Assembly: GCA_036558305.1 (NCBI GenBank)
Contig: DATBFX010000318.1
Location: forward strand, 1-15,935
Direction: 5' to 3'
Length of the DNA stretch: 15,935 nt
From: DATBFX01 sp036558305
GTDB taxonomy: Bacteria > Chloroflexota > Chloroflexia > Thermomicrobiales > UBA6265
This document shows, one piece after another, positions 7,396-14,171 of this stretch. Below the pieces are notes generated by a model, which saw only the letters and a list, made by a program, of their open reading frames with translations, ran no database searches and had not been told where the DNA came from. The translations under genes were made by a program, and so were the position numbers. Each line of letters opens with the position of its first letter. Position 1 is the stretch's first letter.

Positions 7396-8025
7396 TTAGC
7401 GACGCCGCTTGACCTTGAACGCGAGATCGTCGATCCAAAGGGTGTCCCCAGCGGGCAAGCAGTTGCCGTCTGCGCCGATCACGACGTCGATCCCATCGCA
7501 GTGCATTGCGCTGAATTCCCAATAGACGTCAACCACGTGCTTGCCGACCGCAAGGGGCTCCAGCGTGCCGAGCGTGATGGGGCTCACGACGACTTCCCCG
7601 TTAAGCGTACCCGTGAACAGGTTGCCGTCGTTCGGGAACTCGACGGTCTTTTCCTGGTTGGTGCCGGGATCGATCACGAACTTCACCCCCGAGAACTTGG
7701 CGATGTAGTCCTCGAGCGGCGTATTCCCATCGGGTACGAACCCGTCGGGCACGACCAAGAAGGTGTCGTTCACGAACCAGCGCTGGGCTGGGACCCACGG
7801 TTCCCCCGCGCCGATCTTGTCGCAGAACGAGATGACGATCTGTGCGGAGACACCGAAGAATTCGTTCTGGTCGATTCCCCCCGGGGAGACGCAGTGATCG
7901 CTCTTCTTTTCGGCGTACGCGGCAGAGGCTCCGCCTATTCCGACGACCAAACAGGCAACCACGACGGCGAGCGTCGCGGCGACCCGGCACCGGAACCTCC
8001 ATCCTCGGGCGCATTCCCTTTCCAT
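7396..8025 (-). CDS. Secreted protein of unknown function with N-terminal signal peptide
   Basis: 209 residues. A basic n-region (MERECARGWRFRCR) and a hydrophobic segment (AATLAVVVACLVVGIGG) end in ASAAYA, a good signal-peptidase I site near residue 35-38, so the protein is probably exported. The mature part is acidic-neutral with four cysteines, at HCVSP, SFCDK, MHCDG and NCLPAG, which could form two disulfides. It looks beta-rich (VDVYWEFSAMHCDGIDVVI, GNLFTGTLNGEVVVSPITLG). No domain is recognised. The ATG at 8025 is preceded by GGAGAG, and a GTTCGCCC motif lies 34 bp upstream, as at two nearby genes. It is the last gene of a minus-strand series of secreted proteins. Confidence 0.75.
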   Translation of the reverse strand: MERECARGWRFRCRVAATLAVVVACLVVGIGGASAAYAEKKSDHCVSPGGIDQNEFFGVSAQIVISFCDKIGAGEPWVPAQRWFVNDTFLVVPDGFVPDGNTPLEDYIAKFSGVKFVIDPGTNQEKTVEFPNDGNLFTGTLNGEVVVSPITLGTLEPLAVGKHVVDVYWEFSAMHCDGIDVVIGADGNCLPAGDTLWIDDLAFKVKRRR

Positions 8026-8051
8026 GATGCTCTCCGCGCTAGCCCGCGCGC

Positions 8052-8085
8052 GGGCGAACGCTTGCTCGCCACCGTCGTGCGAGAC
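8052..8085 (-). promoter_or_regulatory. Shared leader element upstream of the 8025 gene
   Basis: On the minus strand GTCTCG (8080-8085) and GTTCGCCC (8052-8059) are 20 bp apart. GTTCGCCC begins 34 bp before the ATG. The same pair, 21 bp apart, stands before the 9927 start, and GTTCGCCC alone before the 8665 start. It could be promoter elements or a regulator site. Confidence 0.45.
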
Positions 8086-8114
8086 CGTAACTCGATGTTG
8101 TTAGGCTTTGGAGT

Positions 8115-8130
8115 CTGGGCCGACGCCCAG
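8115..8130. terminator. Possible hairpin terminator downstream of the 8175 gene
   Basis: CTGGGC-CGAC-GCCCAG forms a six-base-pair stem 45-60 bp past the stop of the minus-strand gene ending at 8175. A second stem, GCTGAC-CTC-GTCAGC (8165-8179), overlaps that stop codon. Neither has a U-tract, so termination is only suggested. Confidence 0.35.
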
Positions 8131-8174
8131 CGTTCACCCTTCGACGAGCGCCTCACGATGAGTCGCTGACCTCG

Positions 8175-8665
8175 TCAGCCGAGTCGAACCTTCCCCGTGA
8201 GCGTGAACAGAAAGCGTTCGGAACCGCCGGTCGCGTCGATCACCCCGGTGATGGTGCCTTGACCGTGCAGTCGCGCATAGTCTCCGGTCCCTCGAAGCAC
8301 AGACCAGGTGCCAATGACTGAGTACAGTCCCGCCTGACCTGTTACGGTGTATCTGATTGTGTTCGGGAGGTCGAACGTTCCAAACTGACCGGCGAAGAAT
8401 TCCACCGACCGCACGATCCCGAAGGTCGGCGCACCGATCCCGGCATAGGCAAAGTCCCGGTGCACGTACTCGCGGAACTCGAACGTTCCCTCGTCGGCAA
8501 TCGCGCCGGACGCGGTAATGGTCCCGACTTGACTGCCCTTGACGATCGTTCCCACCGTCGCGATCGTGACCGTCTTGGGCCGTGGGTCCGACGCAGTCGC
8601 TTCATACGCATTGCCGACCAATCACAGGACGACAACCGCCACCGTCGCTCCGATCTGTGCTTCAA
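8175..8665 (-). pseudogene. Secreted beta-rich protein gene with a disrupted signal-peptide region
   Basis: The body (8175-8621) encodes about 148 clean residues that look like a small beta-barrel of the dirigent/allene-oxide-cyclase type: GTFEFREYVHRDFAYAG, then GTWSVLRGTGDYARLHGQGT and a closing SERFLFTLTGKV. That fold is inference. Its 5' end is broken. A GGAGG five bases before a TTG at 8665 and a GTTCGCCC motif 32 bp upstream mark the expected start, which reads MKHRSERRW. The hydrophobic signal stretch ATVAVVVL lies in the body frame, a different frame, and is followed by an in-frame TGA at 8622-8624 before LVGNAYEATAS. One indel plus one stop mutation (perhaps TGG to TGA) separate start from body. 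A start at the TTG at 8621 would lack both signal peptide and ribosome binding site. Assembly error is an alternative. Confidence 0.62.
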
Positions 8666-8689
8666 GGTTTCCTCCGTTCTCGTTCGCGC

Positions 8690-8697
8690 GGGCGAAC
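8690..8697 (-). promoter_or_regulatory. Shared leader motif GTTCGCCC before the 8665 start
   Basis: GTTCGCCC begins 32 bp upstream of the TTG at 8665 and is followed by GGAGG at 8671-8675. The other two copies stand 34 bp before their starts. No GTCTCG partner is seen here. Confidence 0.4.
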
Positions 8698-8761
8698 ATC
8701 GTCAATCAGCCGGTTGATGCGGCGCGATCGTCTTGTGGCCGACAGCGGCGTTGGCCCCGCA

Positions 8762-8935
8762 TTACGCCAGGGCCGCGCCTAGTCCGGTCAGGTCGCGGTC
8801 GAAGGTCCGATGCGGACCTGCCCGGAATATCGCCGCGTGGTCCTCTTCCTGCCCGACCACCCGCCCCACGTCGAGGAGGACGGCCCCGCCGCCGGGGATG
8901 CGGCTTCGGCCGGTCAGGCCGCGAGGTCGAGGCAG
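8762..8935 (-). pseudogene. C-terminal remnant of a paralogue of the secreted protein at 9199-9789
   Basis: The minus-strand frame ending in TAA at 8762-8764 encodes GLTGRSRIPGGGAVLLDVGR followed by VVGQEEDHAAIFRAGPH and ends LTGLGAALA. It aligns with the end of the neighbouring gene: GLFAKVVLPGGGSILLDVGK, then IVYDPDGDIAFAAGPH and KLCAALS, including the PGGG, LLDVG, AGPH and AAL blocks. Only about the last 55-60 residues survive; upstream the frame runs into an intergenic repeat and a stop with no usable start codon. The 5' boundary is approximate. It appears to be the residue of a tandem duplication that lost most of one copy. Confidence 0.72.
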
Positions 8936-9071
8936 AGGTTGGTGCTGGTGCCGACGAAGCCGAACGAGGTCCGCCGGTGACCCGAGTCCAAGGTGGTTTC
9001 AAAGCGCCCGCAACTACCGGAGCCGGGTTCGCCGGTGAGCGGCTGGTCGGGCCCCATAGCCTGGGGCCCGA
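8936..9071 (-). repeat. Copy 1 of a ~135-bp repeat ending in a strong hairpin
   Basis: Aligns with 10026-10167 at a constant offset near 1,090 bp. Shared blocks include CCGACGAAGCCGAAC, AAGGTGGTTTCAA, GGGTTCGCCGG and GGCCCCATAGCC. It ends in a perfect ten-bp stem TCGGGCCCCA/TGGGGCCCGA with loop TAGCC (9047-9071). It separates the intact secreted-protein gene from its decayed paralogue. Confidence 0.75.
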
Positions 9072-9198
9072 GTCGGCAGTGACCACGACTGACGCGGCCC
9101 CGCTTACTTTGGCCGCGCCCAGTCAGGAGGTAGCCCAGCGGAGAGGCGGCCCTCTCGACGCCCCCCTCCGCAACTCACAAACGGTCGCTTCCCCATCC

Positions 9199-9789
9199 TC
9201 ACGAAAGCGCGGCACAGAGTTTTGCCACCTGGCCATCGGTGAACTGGTGGGGGCCCGCCGCGAACGCGATGTCGCCGTCGGGGTCGTAGACGATCTTTCC
9301 GACGTCGAGTAGGATGCTCCCACCCCCGGGCAGGACCACCTTGGCGAACAGGCCGGCGATCGTCTCCCGGTCGGTGTCCAAGTCCCCGGGGGTGAGCAAC
9401 TCGTGGGTGATCACGAAGTGCGCGCTCTCCGGCACCGACCTCCCGGTGGCCGCGTTGGTGAACGTGCCTTCGAGTGGGGCGATACGCAGGGTCCGTTTGG
9501 TCAGGTTCCCCGCCCGGTCGTACCACAGGGTCGCCTCCCGGTGGGTCGTGCCCTGCTCGTCGACGGCGAAGCTGCCCGCGCCGCTGCCGCAGGCGAACTC
9601 GGCCGGGAACGAGAAGGTGGTGTCGGTATTGCCCCGGCAGGTGGTACCGCTGCCCGCGGTTGTGCAGGTTGTGTACGGTGGCGGCGGCGGGGTCAACCCC
9701 TGCGCGGCGGCGGGGCGGACGGCCAGGACCGCCAACGCGACGAGGGACAGCAGCAGGACCGGACGGCACGCGACGTGTCGTGTTGCCAT
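9199..9789 (-). CDS. Secreted protein of unknown function (intact copy of the duplicated family)
   Basis: 196 residues from the ATG at 9789. MATRHVACRPVLLLSLVALA continues into VLAVRPAAAQG, a clear signal peptide with cleavage near AAA-QG, so the protein is exported. A proline run (LTPPPPP) is followed by a beta-rich domain. Its visible blocks include FSFPAEFACGSG, HREATLWYDRAGNLTKR, GTFTNAATGRS, HFVITHELLTPGD, LPGGGSILLDVGKIV and a closing KLCAALS; Cys pairs are possible. I do not recognise a named domain. The frame stays open upstream to an ATG at 9927 with an ideal AGGAG and the shared GTTCGCCC leader 34 bp before it. That start would put 46 arginine-rich residues before the signal peptide, so I prefer 9789, but 9927 is a real alternative. 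The final ~55 residues recur as a decayed copy at 8762-8935. Confidence 0.72.
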   Translation of the reverse strand: MATRHVACRPVLLLSLVALAVLAVRPAAAQGLTPPPPPYTTCTTAGSGTTCRGNTDTTFSFPAEFACGSGAGSFAVDEQGTTHREATLWYDRAGNLTKRTLRIAPLEGTFTNAATGRSVPESAHFVITHELLTPGDLDTDRETIAGLFAKVVLPGGGSILLDVGKIVYDPDGDIAFAAGPHQFTDGQVAKLCAALS

Positions 9790-9953
9790 GGTGGACCCCT
9801 CGCACCGCCGCGCGGCGAGCGGCAGACACCGATGAGCGCGGCGGCACGAGCGCCGCCGCACCGCACGGTCTCGGTTGGCGATGTCGTGGCGAGGCGTCTG
9901 CCACCCTGACCCGAATCTGCGTTCCATGATTCGCTCCTCTCTGGTCCGCGCAT

Positions 9954-9988
9954 GGGCGAACCTCCTGGTCCTCATCGCGATACGAGAC
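9954..9988 (-). promoter_or_regulatory. Shared leader element upstream of the 9927 start
   Basis: GTCTCG (9983-9988) and GTTCGCCC (9954-9961) on the minus strand, 21 bp apart, with GTTCGCCC beginning 34 bp before the ATG at 9927. The arrangement matches that before the 8025 gene. Confidence 0.45.
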
Positions 9989-10025
9989 GGTGACACCGCA
10001 CGGTCAGACCGCGGAGACTGGTCAG

Positions 10026-10167
10026 GGGCTTGTACCGTTGCCGACGAAGCCGAACGGGGTCCGGTTTTGACCGGATTCGAAGGTGGTTTCAACGCGCCCC
10101 GCAGTTACCGGATGCTGGGTTCGCCGGCGAGCGGGTGGTCGGGGCCCCATAGCCAGGGCCCCGACCA
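10026..10167 (-). repeat. Copy 2 of the ~135-bp repeat ending in a strong hairpin
   Basis: Partner of 8936-9071. Its hairpin has twelve-bp arms, TGGTCGGGGCCC (10136-10147) and GGGCCCCGACCA (10156-10167). Arm sequence differs from copy 1 but remains paired. A smaller stem CCGGT-TTTG-ACCGG lies inside (about 10062-10075). The large hairpin starts 20 bp past the stop of the Cys-rich gene at 10187 and may end its transcript, though no U-tract is present. Confidence 0.75.
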
Positions 10168-10186
10168 GGAGTTCAGGCATCGGTCG

Positions 10187-11071
10187 CTAGAGCGCCGGGC
10201 AGGCGATTATGCGTGCGCAGACCGCTAGGTTCGGGTTTTCGCAGCGCCTGTCGGTGATGCAAACCCACTCGTCTTCCGCCCCGCAGTCGGCGGGGCTATC
10301 GCATGGGACGTCGCACAAGGTGGGTGCGAGCGCAACGCACGGGTTGAACTCGTTAGAGGAGCAGAAGCACCCCGACGCCTCCGGACAGCTCGCCTCGGTG
10401 CACTTGCACTCACCGGCGACGCATTCGTGATCGGTGGCGCAGGCGTTGCCGCAGGTCCCGCAGTTGGCTTCGTTTGTCTCCGTGTCGACGCAGACGCCGC
10501 CACAGCTGGTCAGGCCTGGACAGCACACGTGGCAGGCGTTGTCGGCGCACAGGAACTGGTCGGCCGGGCACTGGCAGACGCCATTGGCGCAGCTTGTGCC
10601 GCCGAAGCAGGCCGTGCCGCAGGCGCCGCAATTGGCGTTGTCGCTGGCCGTGTTCACGCACTGGCCGGCGCAGCGCGTTTGCCCGCTGGGGCAAGCGCAC
10701 ACGCCGTTAGCGCAGCTGGTGCCCCCGCCACAGATCGTGCCACAGGTCCCGCAATTGTTCGCGTCTGAGCGCACGTCGATGCAGCCGCCGTCGCAGGCGA
10801 CCGTGCCGACCGGGCACGGTTGGCAGGTCCTGCCTTTCTTGGGGGTCGATGCGCAATAAACGTTGCCGTTTCCGAGGTTCCCTGGGCAGCAGTCGGCCGA
10901 GGTCTGGCAGGCCTGGTCGACCCGCTTGCAGCGGGGGGCGGCCCCCGCCGCCCCGCCGACGAGGGCGACCAGGCCGCCGGCGGCGCCCCCGGCCAGTGCC
11001 TTCAGGATGCGCCGTCGCGAGGGGCAGTCGGCAATCGAGCGGGCAAAATCGTCGAAGCGGGTCCCATCCAT
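10187..11071 (-). CDS. Cysteine-rich secreted protein with Tat-like signal and tandem Cys repeats
   Basis: 294 residues. The start MDGTRFDDFARSIADCPSRR continues RILKALAGGAAGGLVALVGG, a twin-arginine-like motif (SRRRIL) before a hydrophobic stretch ending GAA, so export by Tat is likely. The mature protein has tandem Cys repeats of about 35-40 residues, each with the core NCGxCGxxC followed by SCANGVCxCP or a variant and preceded by CxxxCV/ID. Three full units and a shortened one (FLCADNACHVCCPG) are visible. A distinct Cys-rich C-terminus ends ARIIACPAL. The pattern is seen in extracellular proteins of environmental bacteria; its role is unknown, perhaps adhesion or metal binding. The ATG at 11071 is preceded by AAAGGACGG; an in-frame ATG at 11095 lacks a ribosome binding site. 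It is the first gene of the minus-strand secreted series after the LuxR regulator. Confidence 0.82.
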   Translation of the reverse strand: MDGTRFDDFARSIADCPSRRRILKALAGGAAGGLVALVGGAAGAAPRCKRVDQACQTSADCCPGNLGNGNVYCASTPKKGRTCQPCPVGTVACDGGCIDVRSDANNCGTCGTICGGGTSCANGVCACPSGQTRCAGQCVNTASDNANCGACGTACFGGTSCANGVCQCPADQFLCADNACHVCCPGLTSCGGVCVDTETNEANCGTCGNACATDHECVAGECKCTEASCPEASGCFCSSNEFNPCVALAPTLCDVPCDSPADCGAEDEWVCITDRRCENPNLAVCARIIACPAL

Positions 11072-11098
11072 GGGGTCCGTCCTTTCGTTCGGCATGGG

Positions 11099-11110
11099 TG
11101 CCGTACGGCA
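11099..11110. promoter_or_regulatory. Perfect 12-bp palindrome upstream of the Cys-rich gene
   Basis: TGCCGTACGGCA is a perfect palindrome 28 bp before the ATG at 11071, a position suiting an operator over a promoter. A looser inverted repeat, CAAAT-N5-ATTTG, lies further upstream near 11176-11190. No binding protein can be assigned. Confidence 0.4.
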
Positions 11111-11263
11111 GCGCGCCGGTGGACGATGGCAGGAGATGGCGCCAGCCTACCCGGCCAGCTCGCGCCGCGCATCGGGCAAATGCTCGATTTGTCGCGTGAC
11201 AGTTGCGCCCGCAATCTACGTAAACCGTGCAATCGGAGCGGCAGGCGCCGGTGCGTCGGGGCG

Positions 11264-13621
11264 TCAGGCCAGCCCGTGGCGCACGGCGTAGGCGGCGGCC
11301 GCGGCGCGTGAGGTCACGCCCAGCTTGCGGAAGACGGCGGCGACGTGGGTGGCCGCGGTGCGCCGGCTGATGAAGAGGGCGGCGGCGATCTCGGGGTCGG
11401 ACTTGCCGTCAGCTAGCAGGCGCAGGACGTGCAACTCGCGATGCGTGAGCCCCACCGGGGAACCGGATGGCGACGGGTGGACGGCAGTTGCCTCGGCGAT
11501 GGCGTCGGCGAGCGGCAGCGCGGCGCCGCGCTCCCACTCCGCCGCGAACCTGGCTGTACCCAGCGCCGACCGAGCCGCGGCCTCGATGCGGTCGTGGGCG
11601 ACCTGCTCGTGCGGCTGAAACCGCCTCCCGAGATCGTGCCGCAAGGCCGCCGACGCCCCCAGCAGGCGGGCCGCCTGCGCGGCCTGCCCCGCGAGCCCAG
11701 CGACTCCGGCCAGATCCATCAGGCAGCACGCGATCCCCGACTTGTCTCCGAGTTCGGCCGACAGGGCCAGCGATTCGACCAAGGCGCACCGGGCGCCCTG
11801 CTCGTCACCCCGCGCCAATGCGACCAGGCCGAGCCCTTCGAGCGCATCGGCGATGAGCCGACCGTCTTGCCGGTCCCGAAAGACCGCGAGCGCCGGTTCG
11901 AGGTAGGCGGCGGCACGGGCATGGTCGCCTTGGGCGAGCGCCGCGGTGGCCTGGACAGCCTGGACGCGGGCGGCTTGAAACCGCTCCCCCTGGTCGCGGA
12001 AGCGGGCAAAGCTCTCTTCGAGCAGCAGCACCGCCCGTTCGGGACAACCCCGATCGATCGCGTCGCAGCCGAGTGCTTTCAAGGCCATCGCTAGGCCCAC
12101 CTCGTCGCCGAGATCGCGCGCCAATGCCGCCGCCTCGCCGTCCCAGGCGAGCGCTTGCTCGTTTTCCTGTTGCCACGCCGCGAGATCTGCGGCCAGGAGG
12201 AGTGCTCTGACTCGCACCGGCGACGCGCCTCCGGCTTCGGGTAGCGCCAGGAACGCCGCGAGCCAGCCCCGACCCTCGCTCACGTAGCCGCGCCGCCACC
12301 AGAACCGCCCGGGAGCCGCGGCGAGGCACAGGCCCTCTTCGGCGCGCCCCCGTGCACGCAGCCAACCCAGCGCGGCGCGGACGTCGGGGAGTTCGGCCTC
12401 CAACCGGTCCAGCCACGCGGTCTGGTCGGGTCCGAACAGGTGCGGCTCGGCTCGCTCGGCCAGCGCGAGGATGTAAGCGGCGTGGGCGTCACAGGCGGCT
12501 TCCTCCTCCCCGCTTGCGACCAGTTGCTCCCATCCGAACTCCCGCATCGTTTCCAGCACCGCGAATCGGGACCCACCCCCTGCCCCTTCTTCCCGGCCGA
12601 GTAGGCTCTTGTCGATTAGCGACGAGAGGAGATCGAGCGTCGAGTCCGGGGCCTTCGGCCCTGCGACGGTCTGTGCCGCATCGAGCGTGAAGCGTCCGGC
12701 GAAAACCGAAAGGCGCCGGAACAACGCCTGTTCGTCGCTCGCCAGCAGGTCATAGCTCCAGGCGATGGCGGCTCGCATCGTCCGCCGACGGGCCGGCTGA
12801 TCCTGTGGCCCTCCCGTCAGCAACGGCAATCGGCGCCCGAGTCGAGCCAGGATCTCAGATGTGGAGAGATGACTGAGCCGGGCGGCGGCCAGCTCGATGG
12901 CCAGCGGTAGGCCGTCCAATCGGTGGCAGATCCGGACGACCGCCGCTGCGGTCTCCGCGGTCAGCGCGAAGTCGGCCCGCGCTGCCCGCGCCCGCTCGAC
13001 GAAGAGGCGCACCGCGGGCGCCTCGTTCAGGCAGTCGAGGAGTGGAAGCCCTTCGAGGTCCGGCAGCGCCAGGGGCGGCACGACGAAGTCGTGCTCGCCG
13101 GAGAGGCGCAGGACCGCCCGGCTGGTGGCCAGGACCGCGAGGCGGGGGCAGGTCGAAAGCAAATCGGTCACCAGGAGTGCGGCTTCAAGCAGGTGCTCGC
13201 AATTGTCGAGGAGCAGCAGCGCCTGCTTGTCCCGCAGGAACGTCCGTAGCGCCGCGACGAGCGGCCGGTCGGCCGCCTCTCGAACCCCGAGCGCCCCGGC
13301 AATCGCGGAGGGGACGAGGGCGGGGTCGCGGACCGGGGCCAGCGGCACGAACCAAACGCCGTCCGGGAAGTCGCTAACCAATTCCTCGGCGACCCGTAGG
13401 GCGAGTCGGGTCTTGCCCACGCCGCCGGGACCGGTCAGGGTCAGGAAGCGGACGCCGTCCTGTTGCAGCGCAGCGCACACAGCGGCAACCTCGCGTTCGC
13501 GGCCGACGAACGAGGTGAGGGGCAGCGGCAACTCGACGCGCGGCGAGTGCCCCGTCCGAATGAGGGGCACAAGGGGCACCGGGGAGCGGGCGGCAGGTTC
13601 GGGCGGCGGAGCGGCTGGCAT
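11264..13621 (-). CDS. LuxR-family transcriptional regulator with NB-ARC/AAA-type ATPase domain
   Basis: 785-residue signal-dependent ATPase and DNA-binding regulator. After a proline-rich N-terminus, SFVGREREV leads into the nucleotide-binding domain: Walker A GPGGVGKT (64-71) and Walker B ALLLLDNCEH (134-143). TSRAVLRLSGE and the GLPLAIELAAARL motif follow, typical of NB-ARC/AfsR-like ATPases. The middle (about 400-650) is a helical TPR-like region rich in Ala, Leu and Arg. The last ~62 residues form a LuxR-type helix-turn-helix (LTHRELHVLRLLADGKSDPE then IAAALFISRRTAATHVAAVF and KLGVTSRAAA). It is similar in layout to large LuxR regulators common in Chloroflexota and actinobacteria. The ATG at 13621 has only a weak ribosome binding site. 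A 20-bp palindrome lies immediately upstream. It precedes the secreted-protein genes on the same strand and may control them. Confidence 0.93.
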   Translation of the reverse strand: MPAAPPPEPAARSPVPLVPLIRTGHSPRVELPLPLTSFVGREREVAAVCAALQQDGVRFLTLTGPGGVGKTRLALRVAEELVSDFPDGVWFVPLAPVRDPALVPSAIAGALGVREAADRPLVAALRTFLRDKQALLLLDNCEHLLEAALLVTDLLSTCPRLAVLATSRAVLRLSGEHDFVVPPLALPDLEGLPLLDCLNEAPAVRLFVERARAARADFALTAETAAAVVRICHRLDGLPLAIELAAARLSHLSTSEILARLGRRLPLLTGGPQDQPARRRTMRAAIAWSYDLLASDEQALFRRLSVFAGRFTLDAAQTVAGPKAPDSTLDLLSSLIDKSLLGREEGAGGGSRFAVLETMREFGWEQLVASGEEEAACDAHAAYILALAERAEPHLFGPDQTAWLDRLEAELPDVRAALGWLRARGRAEEGLCLAAAPGRFWWRRGYVSEGRGWLAAFLALPEAGGASPVRVRALLLAADLAAWQQENEQALAWDGEAAALARDLGDEVGLAMALKALGCDAIDRGCPERAVLLLEESFARFRDQGERFQAARVQAVQATAALAQGDHARAAAYLEPALAVFRDRQDGRLIADALEGLGLVALARGDEQGARCALVESLALSAELGDKSGIACCLMDLAGVAGLAGQAAQAARLLGASAALRHDLGRRFQPHEQVAHDRIEAAARSALGTARFAAEWERGAALPLADAIAEATAVHPSPSGSPVGLTHRELHVLRLLADGKSDPEIAAALFISRRTAATHVAAVFRKLGVTSRAAAAAYAVRHGLA

Positions 13622-13630
13622 GATCGTGCC

Positions 13631-13650
13631 ACGTTTCCCGAACGAAACGT
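13631..13650. promoter_or_regulatory. 20-bp palindrome before the LuxR-type regulator
   Basis: ACGTTTC-CCGAAC-GAAACGT has perfect seven-bp arms and a six-bp centre, ten bp before the regulator's ATG. Size and symmetry suit a dimeric LuxR-type regulator and suggest autoregulation, but a hairpin in the leader mRNA would look the same. Confidence 0.5.
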
Positions 13651-13751
13651 TCCGACAAGCGCATCATGCACCTCGCACGCGCCAGGCGCAATATCCAAAG
13701 CGCGTCCTCTCCAGGGTGCCCGCGGGGTGTCCTTCCCGCCTCCCCGAGCGT

Positions 13752-13804
13752 GCTGTCGCAAAACGTCACGCTCCTCGTCCGGCGACCGTTGGTCCTCACG
13801 TCCG
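13752..13804 (+). repeat. Copy A of a ~50-bp repeat flanking the toxin-antitoxin modules
   Basis: The segment beginning TGTCGCAAAACGTCACGCTC aligns with copies near 14612 and 15600. It matches the third copy best, through GGCGACCGTTGGTCCTCACGT against GGCGGCCAGTGGTCCGCACGT. It lies about 140 bp upstream of the first antitoxin. Confidence 0.55.
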
Positions 13805-13855
13805 CATGGTTGCCTCCTCGTGCAGAAGGTGGAGTAACCTCGGGCGGATCACCGC

Positions 13856-13865
13856 CTGTTACACT
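13856..13865 (+). promoter_or_regulatory. Possible extended -10 promoter of the first antitoxin
   Basis: CCTGTTACACT, a TGnTA-type extended -10, lies about 27 bp before the ATG at 13893. The second antitoxin has CCTGCTAAACT at a similar distance. No good -35 box is seen. Confidence 0.4.
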
Positions 13866-13892
13866 CACGCCGCCACGAAGGAGAATGCCCAG

Positions 13893-14168
13893 ATGACAGC
13901 CGCATTGAAGACGATCACGGTTGACCCCGACAGCGAAGTCGCTCGCGTGCTCGCGCAGGCGGCCGAAGCACCGATCCTCATCGAGACACGCGGCGCCCGT
14001 TTTCGCATCGTCCGCGAAGACGAGGATCCTTTCGCCAACTACGATCCGGAGCGGGCGCGGGCGGCAGCAGAGCGCGCTTTTGGCACCCTCAAAGGCGTCG
14101 ACGTCGAAAAGCTGCTTGCCGAACTCAAGGAGCAGCGCGCCCAGGACAGCCAAGGGCGACCGGCGTAA
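13893..14168 (+). CDS. Antitoxin of a PIN-toxin (VapBC-like) module, first copy
   Basis: 91-residue antitoxin candidate. The N-terminal half (MTAALKTITVDPDSEVARVL, then APILIETRGARFRIVRE) looks like a small AbrB/Phd-like beta fold, and the acidic C-terminal half (EDPFANYDPERARAAAERAF and on to GRPA) is the toxin-binding type of tail. This protein type commonly precedes PIN-domain toxins in environmental bacteria; the closest evidence here is the second copy at 14886, which shares FRVVREDxDPFANYDPE, LRGVDV and EQRxQDSQGRPA. GAAGGAG stands nine bases before the ATG. Its stop is three bases before the toxin start. It is intact although its toxin is broken, so it may act as an orphan antitoxin that still neutralises related toxins. 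Confidence 0.82.
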   Translation: MTAALKTITVDPDSEVARVLAQAAEAPILIETRGARFRIVREDEDPFANYDPERARAAAERAFGTLKGVDVEKLLAELKEQRAQDSQGRPA

Positions 14169-14171
14169 GGC

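Noticed and set aside
8539..9312. 257-codon plus-strand frame across the repeat and remnant region
   Set aside because: It covers a decayed minus-strand gene and a hairpin repeat; no motif or ribosome site is seen, and parallel translation in the repeats follows simply from DNA identity.
10058..10085. tRNA-like GGATTCGA sequence
   Set aside because: No cloverleaf can be formed around it; it belongs to the intergenic repeat.
8936..10167. Minus-strand peptide TPFGFVG/TSFGFVG encoded in both ~135-bp repeats
   Set aside because: Only about 20 codons are parallel, the ends differ and no start codon is shared, so it is not called as a gene.
12897..13892. Long plus-strand extension of the first antitoxin frame
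   Set aside because: The upstream part overlaps the LuxR regulator and is Arg/Ser-rich; a good Shine-Dalgarno and the paralogue's length place the start at 13893.
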